Shown here piece after piece: positions 1 through 11,514 of a stretch of 64,000 nucleotides of DNA (position 1 is its first letter; the number at the start of each line of letters is the position of its first letter). The stretch covers positions 1,798,001 to 1,862,000 of the forward strand of contig MJGA01000003.1 in NCBI GenBank assembly GCA_001910725.1, in the 5' to 3' direction. Under the pieces are notes generated by a model. The model ran no database searches. It was not told the origin of the DNA and worked only from the letters and a program-made list of their open reading frames with translations. The stretch is from Phanerodontia chrysosporium (taxonomy: Eukaryota; Basidiomycota; Agaricomycetes; Polyporales; Phanerochaetaceae). The translations under genes were made by a program, and so were the position numbers.

Positions 1-13
1 TGAAGGTACTTAC

Positions 14-465
14 CACTAGGCCCTTGACAACATCACCACCGCGGAAGCAGTCAGCAATCTTGACCTTGTCCTTTTCAGTAGCACGGACGTCCTGCACACG
101 AATCACACCCGTGAACTCCTCGCCAGGTGGAAGCGGCACTCCATCAACGACAGTGATGGAAAGGACTGCCTGCAGTGGCGAGAGACGCGTGACAGTCCCG
201 AGCACGACAGAATTTGGAGCTGGCGGGTTTGGCCGAGTCTTTGATATCGAGAGCACCTGGAGGGCCGAGCGATCCAGACGAGAGACTATTATTGAGGTCG
301 CCGCAGAGGAGCAAAGGGAAAGGGACCAACAGATCCTTCGTGATGAGGTGTGCCGACTACACTCGCTCGGACTTGTCCATCGCGCGAGTACGTTCCGCTG
401 CCCAGCTGAGGTGCTGGCCCTCGCGGAATCTGGATGGGCTGGCCTGGCAAGAGCGTGTTCGACAT
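14..465 (-). CDS. CSL4: Exosome complex component CSL4 (EXOSC1), 3' end outside window
   Basis: Cap subunit of the RNA exosome, acting in nuclear and cytoplasmic 3'-5' RNA decay. Exon 1 (465-331) encodes the N-terminal segment with LLPGQPI and GSGTYSRDG, the region that precedes the S1 domain in EXOSC1. Exon 2 (256-14) encodes the start of the S1-like domain, with VVLGTVTRLSPLQAVLSI and the signature RVQDVRATEKDKVKIADCFR, nearly the same as the human DVRATEKDKVEI motif. The intron is 74 nt (257-330) with a gttggt donor. A gtaagt donor at 13-8 shows that the gene continues past the left edge. Start chosen as MSNTLLPG; an in-frame ATG at 501 would add 12 residues. Identification is firm, the first exon border less so. 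Confidence 0.9.
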
Positions 466-671
466 GGCGTGCCGCACACTGAGAGCGGACTCGAGAGACA
501 AGAATTATGGATATAGATATTTTCTCTCCGGAGAATTATTATTGGGTTGTCGGAGAGAAGCGGATCGAGATTTACCGTGACGCGTATTGCGCCCAACCTG
601 AAATTGCTGTTGGGGCGTCGGTCGACGCTCAACTTCCCTCTTTTCCTCACCCAGGTCCTTTCGTCCCCGCC

Positions 672-2321
672 ATGGCCTCTGCTATCGCCCGCAGCGTGCT
701 CAAGAGGAGTACGTGCTCGCTGTCTCTGTCGTTGCACGCTTCTGACCAGTCTGAACCCGCAGGCTTCCACGTCTCCGCGTCGAGGCATGCGCTCTCGAAA
801 TTCAGCATGCCCGCCATGAGTCCGACGATGACTGAGGGCGGTATCGCCCAGTGGAAGAAGAAGGAGGGCGAGTCCTTCTCTGCGGGTGACGTTCTCCTTG
901 AGATCGTGCGTCTCACGTCATTCACACCTCCGTCACTTCGCTGACCGCGTGCCTCCGTCAGGAAACGGACAAGGCGACTATTGACGTCGAGGCCCAGGAC
1001 GATGGTATCCTCGCTAAAATCATTGCAAGTACAATCTATCCAATACCTGTAGTGCTTCCAATGACCTCTTGCACAGGCTCCGGACGGCACGAAGGGTGTC
1101 GCCGTCGGCTCGCCCATTGCTATCCTCGGCGAGGAGGGTGATGACCTCTCTGGAGCGGACAAGCTCGCGTCAGAGTCGTCCTCTGCTTCCGAGAGCAAGC
1201 CTGCTCCCTCCGAGAAGAAGGAGGACACCCCTCCGGTCACCAGCACTGAGCCGACCAGCCCCGCCAAGTTCTCAAAAGACGCTGAAGTCTCGGCACCCCG
1301 GGAGGAGATTCCTCAGGGCGACCGCATCTTCGCCTCACCCATTGCTAAGAAGATTGCGCTGGAGCGCGGTATCCCTCTCGCAAAGGTCAAGGGCTCTGGT
1401 CCCAATGGCCGCATCCTCCGCGAGGACGTCGAGAAGTACCAGGCACCTGCCGCAGCCTCTGCTGCTCCGGTTGCTGGTGCACCTCAGCCAGCGGCCGCCT
1501 CGCCAGACTACGTGGACATCCCCGTGTCGAACATGCGCCGCGTAATCGGCTCCCGCCTCACGCAGTCGAAGCAGGAGGTGCCGCACTACTACCTCACTGC
1601 CGACATCAACATGGACAAGGTCCTCAAGCTGCGCGAGGTCTTCAACAAGACTCTCGGCGAGAAGGACAAGTCTGCGAAGCTCAGCGTGAACGACTTCATC
1701 GTCAAGGCCACCGCGTGCGCACTGGCAGACGTTCCCGAGGCCAACTCGGCGTGGTTGGGCGAGGTCATCCGGCAGTAAGTCGACTTTAACGCAGCCTGGT
1801 TTACGTCATTCACACTCGGGGCCTAGATACAAGAAGGCCGACATCTCTGTCGCCGTTGCAACCCCGACTGGTCTCATTACACCCATTGTGAAGGACGCTG
1901 GTGCTCGGGGCCTCTCCGACATCTCGGCAACGACGAAGGCGCTCGCGAAGAAGGCCCGCGACGGCAAGCTGCAACCACAGGAGTACCAGGTACGTTCACA
2001 AAACGCGTCTTATTCCGCGTCGAGGGGCTGACCGTGACGCCGCGTCGATAGGGCGGTACCTTCACTATCTCGAACCTCGGCATGTTCGGCATTTCGCACT
2101 TCACGGCGATCATCAACCAGCCCCAGTCGTGCATCCTCGCGGTCGGCGCGACATCGCCAACGCTCGTCCCCGCGCCCGAGGAGGAGAAGGGCTTCAAGGT
2201 GGTGAACACCATGAAGGTCACCCTCAGCTGCGACCACCGCGTCGTCGACGGTGCCATCGGCGCACGGTGGTTGGCTGCCTTCAAGGGCTACCTCGAAAAC
2301 CCCTTGACTTTCATGCTCTGA
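672..2321 (+). CDS. LAT1: Dihydrolipoyllysine acetyltransferase, E2 of mitochondrial pyruvate dehydrogenase
   Basis: Transfers acetyl groups from lipoamide to CoA in the pyruvate dehydrogenase complex of the mitochondrial matrix. Five exons (672-905, 962-1024, 1077-1774, 1827-1989, 2052-2321) give 475 aa, close to yeast LAT1. Order: Arg-rich targeting peptide; lipoyl domain ([15 protein letters not shown], lipoylated Lys in [10 protein letters not shown]); acidic Pro/Ser hinge; E1/E3-binding domain ([28 protein letters not shown]); catalytic domain ending with the active-site motif [14 protein letters not shown]. The second intron (1025-1076) has a GC donor (gcaagt...cag); only this border keeps KIIAPDGTKG in frame. 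It is divergent from CSL4, with starts 207 bp apart. Confidence 0.95.
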
Positions 2322-2530
2322 TTTTCCTGGATTCTTCCCTGTCGCGCTCTGCTATAGACGTTCTTCCACCGCTCTTGTTTTTGTAGTCACCACCATAATT
2401 CACCTGCATCACCTGGTTGGATTATGAACCAAAGAAGTGCGTGCGCATGATATATACCTCAGGTACATACACAGCTGGATTACATGAACATGACTATCTA
2501 CTATGGATTAATTGGCGTCTACGGGGGCTA

Positions 2531-3600
2531 TCAGGTTCTGTTGCTCGCCATCATCTCAAGCTTGCCCTTCTCAAACTTTTCCCACTTTTCCTTGGTGTCA
2601 CCAGGGCAGATATGGAGGTCTCCGCGGCAGAGTCCAGCCATGGTCTCTTCCGTGAACTTGTCAAGAGGAAGCCAGAATTTACTTAGTTTGGGGTCGTGCC
2701 TTGATCTGCGAAAGAGGTCAGTTATCCCAGCAGTATTCATGTCTACGAGTACGTACGGTCATGCAGCTCAGATTCGGTAAGACTATGAAAGAAGCAGCCG
2801 TCAGTCACTAGGGATAATGAGGCTGAAAGACAGGACCGCTTACGGTGGCGCTATCTCGATCACTTTAACGTTAGTGCCCTTCAGTTGAAGCTGCAGGGAA
2901 AGTGACAAGGAATGCAACGCGGCCTTTGTCGCGGAATACGTGGGGACCCAGTGACCTGGGAGCATTCCAAGGCCAGAGGTGATGGGAACGATGAAGCTGG
3001 GACGGCCTTGCTCCTAGAAATGATGTTAGCGTAACGCGACATTGGGGGAACACTGTTCACTTACGCTGAGCTTTAGGAAGTGAGGAAGGAAAAACTTGAT
3101 GAGGGTCACAATAGACACGTAGTTTGTCGTGTATTCGGCCTCGAAGACTGGTGTGGTCTATGAGCCGCGTCCAAGGTCACCGGAATGAAATGACCCACGG
3201 TCAAGGTCGACTTTCTCGGGCTGTTTGAAGTCAAACATGTGCTGTACCCCGGAAGACAGGATAACCGCGTCCAGCTGCAAAGCAGATACGTAAGTGGACG
3301 GTTGTTCCTGGGCCAAGCAGGAACGCGGGTGCTCACATCAGGATAGGTCGCGACCAGCTCGTTGGCAAACTTGGCAAGCGCATCGCGGCCGCTCATGAGG
3401 TCGACGCGGGCAGTCTTGATACGCTCGCTCTTCTTTGCGAGTTCATCGAGCCGCTCCTGTCGCCTGCCTGCGACGATGACGGTGGGGCGGGAGGGGAGGT
3501 CGTGTATGGCGAGGGCGAGGGCGCGACCGATGCCTGCGGTGGCGCCGACGACGAGGATGCACTTGGCGTCTTGGATGTTGGCACGGGAGGGGAGAGTCAT
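2531..3600 (-). CDS. Short-chain dehydrogenase/reductase
   Basis: A classical SDR of about 265 aa in six exons (3600-3337, 3274-3199, 3147-3065, 3013-2844, 2782-2753, 2705-2531). The Rossmann motif VVGATAGIGRALAL lies near residue 17, and a basic VIVAGRR after strand 2 suggests NADP(H) preference. VILSSGVQ is the NNAG equivalent, followed by the catalytic Ser segment FIVPITSGLG and the YSATKAALHS catalytic Tyr/Lys pair. The C-terminus is the tail VIEIAPPLTESELHD with a short basic end. The substrate cannot be deduced. The fifth exon is only 30 nt and its donor is ambiguous (gtacgt or gtactc); gtactc was chosen because it alone keeps the last exon open. Confidence 0.85.
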
Positions 3601-3898
3601 GGCTGGGGTTCGAGAGGAGGAGAGCGGGGGGCTCGCTGGAGGGACATTATTTTATACGCACGCGGGAAGCTCTTTATTGATTTGCCTGCTGTCATGTCGC
3701 TGTCACGGCTGCGGCCGTGTCAGCAGCCAGTAGAATAGTATTTTCGAGAGCGTGCGGCGCGCGAGGATCGGTCACCCCGCCGCGCAACACAATCCGTGAC
3801 GTCCTCGCTGTGGCCACCCGCTGTTTCCATATGAGGTCATCATCCCGATCGTCCACCCAAGCGCGCTCCCCGCAATCGCGCCTGTTACCTCTGACCAC

Positions 3899-4974
3899 AT
3901 GTCCCTGCACGACGACAACGACGACCAACGCACAGAGGTGTCCGTGCCTCCACAGACCGACGGTTCCAGCGGCGACTCACGCGCGGAAGGGACAGATGAG
4001 ACGGTCAAGGCGAGTACAGCCGCATGCTTCGTGTTGCGCGCACATGCTGACAACCCTGCAGAAAGCTCTGGACACGGCTGCTGAGCTAAAGCAAGAAGGG
4101 AACGAGTACTTCAAATCTCAAGACTGGAATGCGGCACTAGCTACTTACCGGAGTGCGCTGGGCAGACTGCCTAAGCGGCCTGCTCAACCGGACCCCGCCA
4201 CAAAGGGCAAGGGCAAGGAGAGAGAGGTTGATGATGAGGAGGATGTACCCACCGATGCAGAACCTGCTGAGCCTGCGCAACCCGCCGATGCCGCTCCACT
4301 ACCAACTTTTTCGACGGAGCTGCAGGAAGCATGCGGCAAGGCTAGGGCGGTCCTGAATGCTAACATCGCCGCGTGCTACGTCAAATTGGTGAGCGACATT
4401 ACATCCACATAGCTGGTTCATCTGATGGCCAAAGACTGTATGGGCAGGGTGAACACAAGGAAGCTGTCGCCGCATGTACACAAGGTAAGTCGCTCATCAA
4501 GTTTTCGAAGCAGGAACGCTCATGTTGCGCAGCGCTACTCGACGATCCAAATTACATCAAAGCTCTCCAGCGAAGAGCGTCTTCTAACGAAGAACTCAAC
4601 ACTTGGTCCTCACTCACGAGTGCTCAAGAAGGTACGACGCTGCGAGTACGTCCTCGCAACAGCTCACTAATGCGAACATCCTAGACTACACCAAGCTGCT
4701 AGACTTGTTGCCGTCGGGTTCTCCGCAACTATCTGAGACCAGGCGGAAACTGCAGGCTCTGAAGCCTCGCGTGGAGGCTGCTCAGAAACGGGAAACAGAC
4801 GAGATGATAGGCAAGCTGAAGGAGCTCGGGAATAGCATACTAGGTATTCGACATACCTCTTTAACCATCGTAGCATGACTGACGCGCTTTGCAGGGAACT
4901 TTGGGCTCTCCACCGATAATTTCAAGTTTGAGCCAAACGGCCAAGGTGGTTATTCCATGAACTTTGTGCGGTAG
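3899..4974 (+). CDS. TPR protein of the TTC1 family
   Basis: A tetratricopeptide co-chaperone-like protein of 270 aa. Six exons: 3899-4009, 4062-4388, 4448-4484, 4533-4631, 4685-4843, 4895-4974. The N-terminus is acidic (MSLHDDNDDQR), as in TTC1. TPR 1 (AAELKQEGNEYFKSQDW) is followed by a low-complexity charged insert and then TPRs 2-3 (ARAVLNANIAACYVKL, ALLDDPNYIKALQRRAS). The C-terminal segment ELGNSIL...FGLSTDNF...GGYSMNFV matches the conserved tail of TTC1 and is the reason for this assignment. The first intron (4010-4061) has a GC donor (gcgagt). The gene is convergent with IMP1, with stop codons 53 bp apart. Confidence 0.85.
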
Positions 4975-5027
4975 ATATAAAGAGCACAGTCAGATGTTGA
5001 ATTGAATGGGTCCACTTTTGCACCGCA

Positions 5028-5763
5028 TCACGGCGCCGAAGTAGCTTGGGATGGCTCTTCGCCTTGGTCAACAAAGTTGTTGCGGAAGAAACCAGCCGCT
5101 GTCGGAGGCCAGACCTAGGAGTGCACAGTGACCAAATGATAACCCCTGCAAAGAGAGCACGTACCTTAGCCACCAGCTTGCCTCTGATCAGACCCATGGA
5201 TACAGGTCCGTATTGCCTAGAGTCCCTAGACATCTCGGCATTGTCGCCGATGAACCAGACATGGCCTTTGGGTATGACTACATGTTCCGTTGAAGGAGCG
5301 AGGCGGCCGGTAGGGTCGACACAGATGATGTCGCCGGGAAGGCCAATGAGTCGTTTGCAGACCACGCGAGTAGGATCTAGCGGAGAGATGTAGGTGACGA
5401 GGTCCCCCCGCTTGAGGCTTTTTGGAGAAACCATCCTATTCTCAAGCACGACCTCGCCTGTTGCACTCATTGTGGGCAGCATAGAGGGACCAGATACCTA
5501 TGAGCCGCTGTCAGTGAGGTTCATGCGCAAGGGACTTTGAAATACTTACAACGTGAATGAAGCCGACATGCTCCGCAAAGAGGTGAACGGCACAGACTGC
5601 ATTTACCACCTGGGACAGCACATGAGAGATATATGTGCGAAGTCAATGGTCTGGGACGCACTGCTAGCCCTCTAAGCCCCCATTTCTTGCCCAGACGTCC
5701 GAAGTCGGCCTGGTTAAGGGAAGAGATTGACTGGGCTAGTGCCGCCAGTCGTGACGTGAACAT
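5028..5763 (-). CDS. IMP1: Mitochondrial inner membrane peptidase subunit 1
   Basis: An S26 serine protease that removes intermembrane-space sorting signals in the inner mitochondrial membrane. Four exons (5763-5662, 5609-5550, 5497-5165, 5114-5028) encode 193 aa, as expected for IMP1 (yeast 190). The hydrophobic N-terminal stretch VVNAVCAVHLFAEHVGFIHV is the membrane anchor. VSGPSMLPTMSATGE holds the catalytic Ser; RVVCKRLIGLPGD holds the catalytic Lys; GHVWFIGDN...DSRQYGPV is box E. The tail VWPP...FVDQGEE is short. The GPSMLPT context and overall similarity to IMMP1L favour subunit 1 over IMP2. Confidence 0.92.
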
Positions 5764-6015
5764 CCCATGCGGTTTGGGATAGTTGGTCTGTAGACTAGTG
5801 TCAGAACGCTCTGCTCTATGAGAATCAGAGCCTTTCGGAGGCGACGTACATGAGACGAAGGCTCGCCGCTCAGTGGTCGAGCGTCGAACCTCGAGAGCGC
5901 CCTGAGCCGAGCCCGCCGTGCTGTCGGTCTGATCCTGATGGCCCGATCGCCAAAGAGAGCGCATCGCACGAGACGCCGGAGGAGAGACATCATCTTCACC
6001 TCTCGCACCCAAATA

Positions 6016-7527
6016 ATGTCCTCCTTCAAGCGCAAGGCCGCGACAAAGCAACCCGAGCTCCCAGCGGGCACGAAGCCGCTCGCGGGCGCGCCCAGCGTGC
6101 TCGTCACCTCGACCGGCATCCCCTCGCTCGACGACATCCTCGGCGGCGGCCTGCCGCTCGCCTGCACCCAGCTCGTGCTCGCGCCCGACGCGCACTCGGC
6201 ATACGGCGAGCTCGTCCAGAAGTACTTCGTCGCGCAGGGCCTCGCCGCGGGACAGGACGTCTGCGTCGTGCACGAGCGCCCACGCGCGTTCGTCGAGGCG
6301 TGCATGTGGACGCCTGGTGCGCCTGCCTCTGTGCGCCGCGCCTGCGCCTGAGGCGGCCGAAGACGACGAGCAGCCCGCGCCCGCGGACGAGAAGATCAAG
6401 ATCGCATGGAGGTACGAGCAGATGAAGCCGTTTCAGACCACCGTGCCAGCTTCTAATCAGTATGTCGGGTTCTGCGCGCTGTAGGTGGCTGAAGCGATGA
6501 CCGTCCCTTCCCCTGCTGCAGGTCTGGCGACAACTTCTGCCAGGTGTTCGACCTCACCTCGAGGATACCTCCTGCTGTCATTGATAGCGCGGTGTCTGGC
6601 CATCAGCTTCAATTCATGGAGGTCACGTACTCCGCAGAAAAGCCTCTGCGGCGCGTCTTGAAGCAAATAGTCGAGCTACTCGGGCCAGAGGATACAGAAA
6701 GCATTTCTAGAAAAGCTCTCAGGATATGTGTACCCGCTCTTGGCTCTCCTGCATGGGGTGATGTTGAGCCACAGGTGTGTATCAGACCCCTAGGCTGTTG
6801 CAGGCTTCGCTGACAGCTCTCGCAGGACATCTGCCACTTCCTGTACAGTCTGCGAGCAGCAATCCACAAACGAAGACACGCCTGCGTCTCCATCTCTCTC
6901 CCGTCATACCTCTGCGATGAGGCTTTTGGTGGATCTGGTTGGGTGCAGAAGCTCGGCTGGCTTTCAGACGCTTGCATTTCATTGTCCGCCTTCACCGGTA
7001 CGCAGCCATGGTTTATTTCTCTCCTTCACCCTGCTAATAAAATCTGCAGCCAACCCTTCACTGACCGCCATATTTCCCTCATACCATGGCTTTGTCCATA
7101 TCCATACTCTGCCCTCGCCGCTCGCTCTTGTCCCACCAAGCGACAAGTTCTCGACCTTGCGGGGCCTCAGCTCGTCTGGAGAAAACAACCTCGCTTTCAA
7201 GAATATGCGGAAGCGTCTCGTTTTGAGACCTTACATCTTGACCTGGAAGGCGGTGTCAGTGAGCGGCGGACGACGCCAGCTACGAATTCCATCGAGACAA
7301 TCATACCACCGAAGCACGAGCACACGCACACGCATCCTACACCAGCAAGAACAGGTATGGCGACGGTAGAAGTACAGTTGGAACAAACAGAGCAGACAGT
7401 GGTACAGGAGCGTCCATCCGAGGTTACAGTAGAGAGCACTACGACGACTACGACGACAGTGAAGAAGGCGAAACCGAAGAAGAGGGTGGCGTTTCAGTCT
7501 GACAGACCGGACTTGTATGACTTTTAG
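6016..7527 (+). CDS. ELP4: Elongator complex protein 4, with one apparent frame break
   Basis: RecA-like subunit of the Elp456 ring needed for U34 modification of tRNAs by Elongator. Exons 6016-6316, 6363-6459, 6522-6774, 6826-6997 and 7050-7527 give 433 aa if one base is missing. Motifs: VLVTSTGIPSLDDILGGGLPL (P-loop-equivalent region), VQKYFVAQGLAAGQDV, KIKIAWRYEQMKPFQ, and the conserved C-terminal ETLHLDLEGGVSERRTTP. The T run at 7221-7224 puts MRKRLV and FETLHL in different frames; one more T would restore the conserved path. The first intron would be only 46 nt (6317-6362), the alternative being a second frame break there. The tail is Thr/Lys-rich. Confidence 0.88.
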
Positions 7528-7548
7528 GATCATCATGCAAACCTCAGC

Positions 7549-9141
7549 TCAAGCTGCATAACTTTCCGTCAGCGTGCGGTGCTCCCTAGTCATCCGGTAC
7601 GTACCTGCGTTTGCTGCAGCCTGCAGCGCTCCTTGCAGCACAATCGAGAGGTTCCTGATCTCCTGCGTGAGCGCCTGTACGTGCGCAATGGGGTCGTTCT
7701 GGACGCGCCCCTGCGGCGGGGCAGGCACAGGCCGATCTTCGAGAATGTCGTCCAGCGCGGGCAGCTGCCCGAGCTCGTTGCCTGTGCAATCCTCGAGGCG
7801 CACGCCCTCGGACGCGCAGTGCGACGCCCAACGCTCCCAGCGATCCCAGCAACTGTCTGCGGGGCCGTCCGCCTCCTCGAGGTCGCGCAGGAGCGTGCGA
7901 TTGAGGAGCCGGATGTGCGTGAGCTTCGGGAAGTTGCGACGCGTGAGCGCAGCGAAGTTGAGGTCGTTCGACCGCCGGATGTAGCGCACGACCATCGGGT
8001 CGACGCGCGCGTACGCGCTCGCGTAGCCGACGCCGAACGCGTGCAGCAGCTGGTGCAACCCGATGTGTGTGAGGTGCGCGTGCGGCGCGCTTACGAGCTT
8101 GCTGGCCTCGCCGGGAGCGTCTTCGTCGAGCGGCAAGCGCCAGTCGCCGTTGAACGCGAAGGTCATGAGCTGCGGACAGCTGTCGAGCATGGATGCGACG
8201 TCGAGATGCAGCATGCAGTTGATGTCGAGGTAGGTCAGGCCGGACCCGTGTTCGCGCAGAAACTCGAGCAGGTCGGGCAGGTCGTTGCGGTTGGCGCCGA
8301 AATCGAAGGTGAACGACGCGAGTTGCGGGAACTCCCACTCGATGGCTTGTTCGATGAAGTCGCACGAGTCACCCGCCAGAGAGAGCTCTCTGAGTCGAGG
8401 GAAACTGATGCTGAGGTTTCCTGCAGAGCCAAGGCGGGTGTCTTCAGATGTTCTCTCGCCCAGTTCAAGGTGTAGAGCCTCGAGCTTGGGTAGCGAGTCC
8501 AAGACCCAGATGAGCTTGCCCAGCCCGCTGTGCGGGACGTGTATATGCAGAGTCCGTAGAGTCCGAGGGCAGTATGTGCAAAGAGCGTCGGCGATAGCTA
8601 CGAACGTCGTATCGACAGGCCAGTCAATAACGAATGCCTCCAGTTTGCGACAATGCTGTATGACAGATATGAGACTAAGTTCGAGATCCTCTCTGAATGA
8701 CCTGGGCGAGTGAAGAAGCGGGTAATATGCAAACGCCGCACGAGGCGGCCGAGGTGCCTGTCCGTGTCGAGGACACCGCATACACGAAGGATGTTCGACG
8801 GCATTTCGAAGTACATGCAGCTGTAGAGGAACTCGCCGCCGATTTTCCTCCAGTACCTGCATGTAGAGACTATGGCCTGCATATATGCGCATGTTTAATG
8901 GTTCTGAAGGTCCACGTAGGCACGTACGTACCTTCATGCGCCTGGCACGGCGATGCTGCAGTGCAGCTAGGTCTTCTAGGGGCGTACGCAGAGCCCACTT
9001 CGAGACTCCGCTCGTGGTTAGCTTGTACCAGGACGATGCTTTCCATGTCTGGGTGTGCGTTGTATGCTCGAAAATAACACCGTCGTCGGCGACAAGCTGA
9101 AATATGGTCAGCCAGAGTTCGGTTGGGAGTTCTGAGCACAT
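7549..9141 (-). CDS. F-box / leucine-rich-type protein with one frame break
   Basis: A probable SCF ubiquitin-ligase substrate adaptor. Exon 1 (9141-8932) begins with an F-box-like MCSELPTELWLTIFQLVAD; exon 2 (8876-7549) has STCRYWRKIGGEFLY and then irregular LRR-like strands (LRTLHIHVPHSG, KLEALHLELGE, LRELSLAGDS, LTYLDINC) ending in a coiled tail. About 512 aa if a one-base deletion at the GGG of 8704-8706 (CCC on the coding strand) is assumed: upstream LVRRLHITRFFTRP and downstream SFREDLELSLISVIQHC are in different frames. Such F-box families are large in Agaricomycetes, and the target is unknown. Convergent with ELP4, with stops 21 bp apart. Confidence 0.75.
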   Translation of the reverse strand: MCSELPTELWLTIFQLVADDGVIFEHTTHTQTWKASSWYKLTTSGVSKWALRTPLEDLAALQHRRARRMKVRTCLRGPSEPLNMRIYAGHSLYMQVLEENRRRVPLQLHVLRNAVEHPSCMRCPRHGQAPRPPRAAFAYYPLLHSPRSFREDLELSLISVIQHCRKLEAFVIDWPVDTTFVAIADALCTYCPRTLRTLHIHVPHSGLGKLIWVLDSLPKLEALHLELGERTSEDTRLGSAGNLSISFPRLRELSLAGDSCDFIEQAIEWEFPQLASFTFDFGANRNDLPDLLEFLREHGSGLTYLDINCMLHLDVASMLDSCPQLMTFAFNGDWRLPLDEDAPGEASKLVSAPHAHLTHIGLHQLLHAFGVGYASAYARVDPMVVRYIRRSNDLNFAALTRRNFPKLTHIRLLNRTLLRDLEEADGPADSCWDRWERWASHCASEGVRLEDCTGNELGQLPALDDILEDRPVPAPPQGRVQNDPIAHVQALTQEIRNLSIVLQGALQAAANAGTYRMTREHRTLTESYAA

Positions 9142-9426
9142 GATGAGCTGGGATGATAGTCGACTCGAGCTCGAGATAGGCGAGCTGTATGCATGAGCTG
9201 TACTCGCAGGTCAAGAGAACAACTCAAACTGTGACCATTCATCCCTTTCCGAACGTCATCGAGGCGCGCGAAGATCCCATCGGGATCACGACTTTCCTGG
9301 GAAAGCACTTGCGAGAAACGCCGGTACTCGCAGGTCATATCCACGTTCAAGTGAAGCACACAATACACAGCCAAGGCTTGCAGTCCCTTTAAGGAGGTGG
9401 ATCCGTATACCCCTCATGTTCGAAGC

Positions 9427-11160
9427 TCAGTGATCCCCAGCCTTCCCCTCGGGACGACGCGTCTTGAAGATGCCCCGCCTCTCTACGGCGGCAAGGATGT
9501 CGAGAACATTTTGACGAGCCTGTTCAGCACCTTCAGGTGAAGTCCACGCATGTTCCCTTCCTACTCAAATACAATGAGTAATCGTATACAAAGCTCGACT
9601 TTTGTTACCCACACACCTATCAACGCCCAGTTACGCGTGCTGGGTATGCGAAGTGTCTCGCTCTCTACCTTCCAGCCGCAATGCAGACTGAGGGATGCGA
9701 GCCAGATCCTGTAATGCGAATATGCACTCGCATTGCTGCCATCGCCGCCGAGATGCAGCGACTCGGCAAACTTATCGGGATCCATTCCTGTGGGATAAGG
9801 TACGTTCTTCGACCGTTCATAGCGCGAGTCGAAGGTCCAGGAGCAGCACGGTATAGAGAGATAACCAGAGGCATCGCAGAGCGTAGCGATGACGGGCACC
9901 CATGGAGTGAGCTCGTCTGCGTGATTTCCGATGAGAAATGCACCCGGGACGAGATTCGGATGGCGGAAGTCTGCTTGCGAGAAGGCAGTGGGGTCTAGCG
10001 CTTCTACGCACAGGTTCTTGCGTGTGGCCGCTGGGTAATGATCCCATGAAGTTCTTGCGCGAACGTCGATGCCGCATCCTTCGTAGCCTTCCGACGTGAG
10101 GATATGCGTAAGCAAGCCATTGCCGCATCTGCAAGACGATGAATGAAAGGCTTCCGGGGGTTGATGGCATACCTACCCTAGGTCCACAAAGCCTGCAGGA
10201 GGACGCGGCCATGACCTCCAAGGCTCGTAGTCCAGCGGGACGTTCGTTTTATCTGAAGGACCTTTCTCGTACATACGCCTCCACAAAAGGATCAGGAAGG
10301 TGGCAATGCCTATATCCTTTACCCATGTTAGGACTGGCCTTGGATATGACGCATTCAAGCCCACCTCAAAGACATGCTTCAACGGGTCTGTAACCTCGTG
10401 CCACTCATTGACCAGGTGTTTGTGGCGCTCCCGCATGATGAGATAGAGATCTTGGTACTCGTTTCTGGGCACAATACGGTCGTGGACCACACGTTTCTTG
10501 TACTGCGTCATCGTACCCCAGCCGTATCGATGGAGTGTCTCCAGGAGCGCGAGGCAAGTCCGATACAACCGCGAATTCAGATCGAGGGGGGTGTCGGGGA
10601 GGGGGACGGCCTCGATCCGTATCATGGGCTCCTCCGACGAGATGTACCTGAAGGCGAGATGCGAGACACGGGGATGGTAGTAGGGCAGAGACCCATCACC
10701 ATCGACAATAGGCGTTAGTACCAAAAGCGAAGGCGTGAGATCCATGCCGCTATGGTCGTCGGACAGGCCGTAGAGCGTGCAGTACTGCTCCAAGCCTTCG
10801 TCGCGGCCGGGGCGCCGAGGCAGCAGTTTACGATGAATACATCTTATCGGGTGGTAGTCCTGGAAAGACGGTACTTCAGCAGGAAAGTCTGTATCACTCT
10901 CGGAAACGATCTCCGCCCGCAGAATGAGGGTTGAGTTGTATTCCGGGTGGTATAGCAGTTGCGAGATGGCCGGCTCAAACTATGGACGAAGGTGAGCATG
11001 CACAGACTACCAGAATTCAATCACATACGATGTCGACGGGGAAATCCGCTGAGCAGCCAATTACAGGCACCCATGCATGAGTTGCGCTCTGCAGCGCCGA
11101 ATCACTCGCAGCGGAGTCGTAGAGGGGCAGAGGCCGGAAAGCTGAGCGTTCGATGCCCAT
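9427..11160 (-). CDS. TRM44: tRNA (uracil-O(2)-)-methyltransferase TRM44
   Basis: An AdoMet-dependent enzyme making 2'-O-methyluridine at position 44 of tRNA-Ser. Four exons (11160-11029, 10979-10177, 10128-9617, 9560-9427) encode 526 aa. The N-terminal half has YHPEYNSTLILRAEIVSE and a conserved HKHLVNEWHE...VFEDIGIATFL-type region (DUF1613). The SAM motif FVDLGCGNGLLTHIL spans the exon 2/3 border. Later motifs include GIDVRARTSWDHYP, LIGNHADELTPWVPV and YLSIPCCSWTFD. The start is the ATG of MGIERSAF; an upstream open segment (about 11360-11270) could splice in to lengthen the N-terminus, but no start codon was seen for it. Confidence 0.9.
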
Positions 11161-11514
11161 GTACGGATCTGCTTGAGGAATTATATCATGTCATACAGGC
11201 TCAGCACACTCTTCGAGTATACCCTACGTTAAAACGCACCTACTAGTTGCACGAACACTACCGCAAAGAAGAATCTGCTCCTCGGCGTCTAGACCGCTGT
11301 AATTTTGATCACGGTCACGGAAATGGAATGTGTTCAAGAACGAGTCATTGCAACCTCGGGTACTTTACATTGCGGGCTCGTTGTGGATAATAGCGTCGAA
11401 GCGTACACGAATACAAATACAAGGGAGCTGATAACATGGGAACATATCGGCGAAGATACAACTACAAAGTCCTAGCACTGGAATGAGCCCACGAAAGTAT
11501 TCAGCTTATTCGCC
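11161..11514. other. Intergenic spacer, TRM44 to PIL1
   Basis: Contains the TRM44 promoter and the PIL1 3' flank. On the minus strand an open segment around 11360-11270 translates to a plausible peptide ending EEQILLC and could be an alternative first TRM44 exon, but it lacks a start codon. Nothing else recognised. Confidence 0.4.

Noticed and set aside
9196..9342. Direct repeat gtactcgcaggtca near 9201 and 9327
   Set aside because: Two short copies in a spacer with no further structure; probably chance or local duplication.
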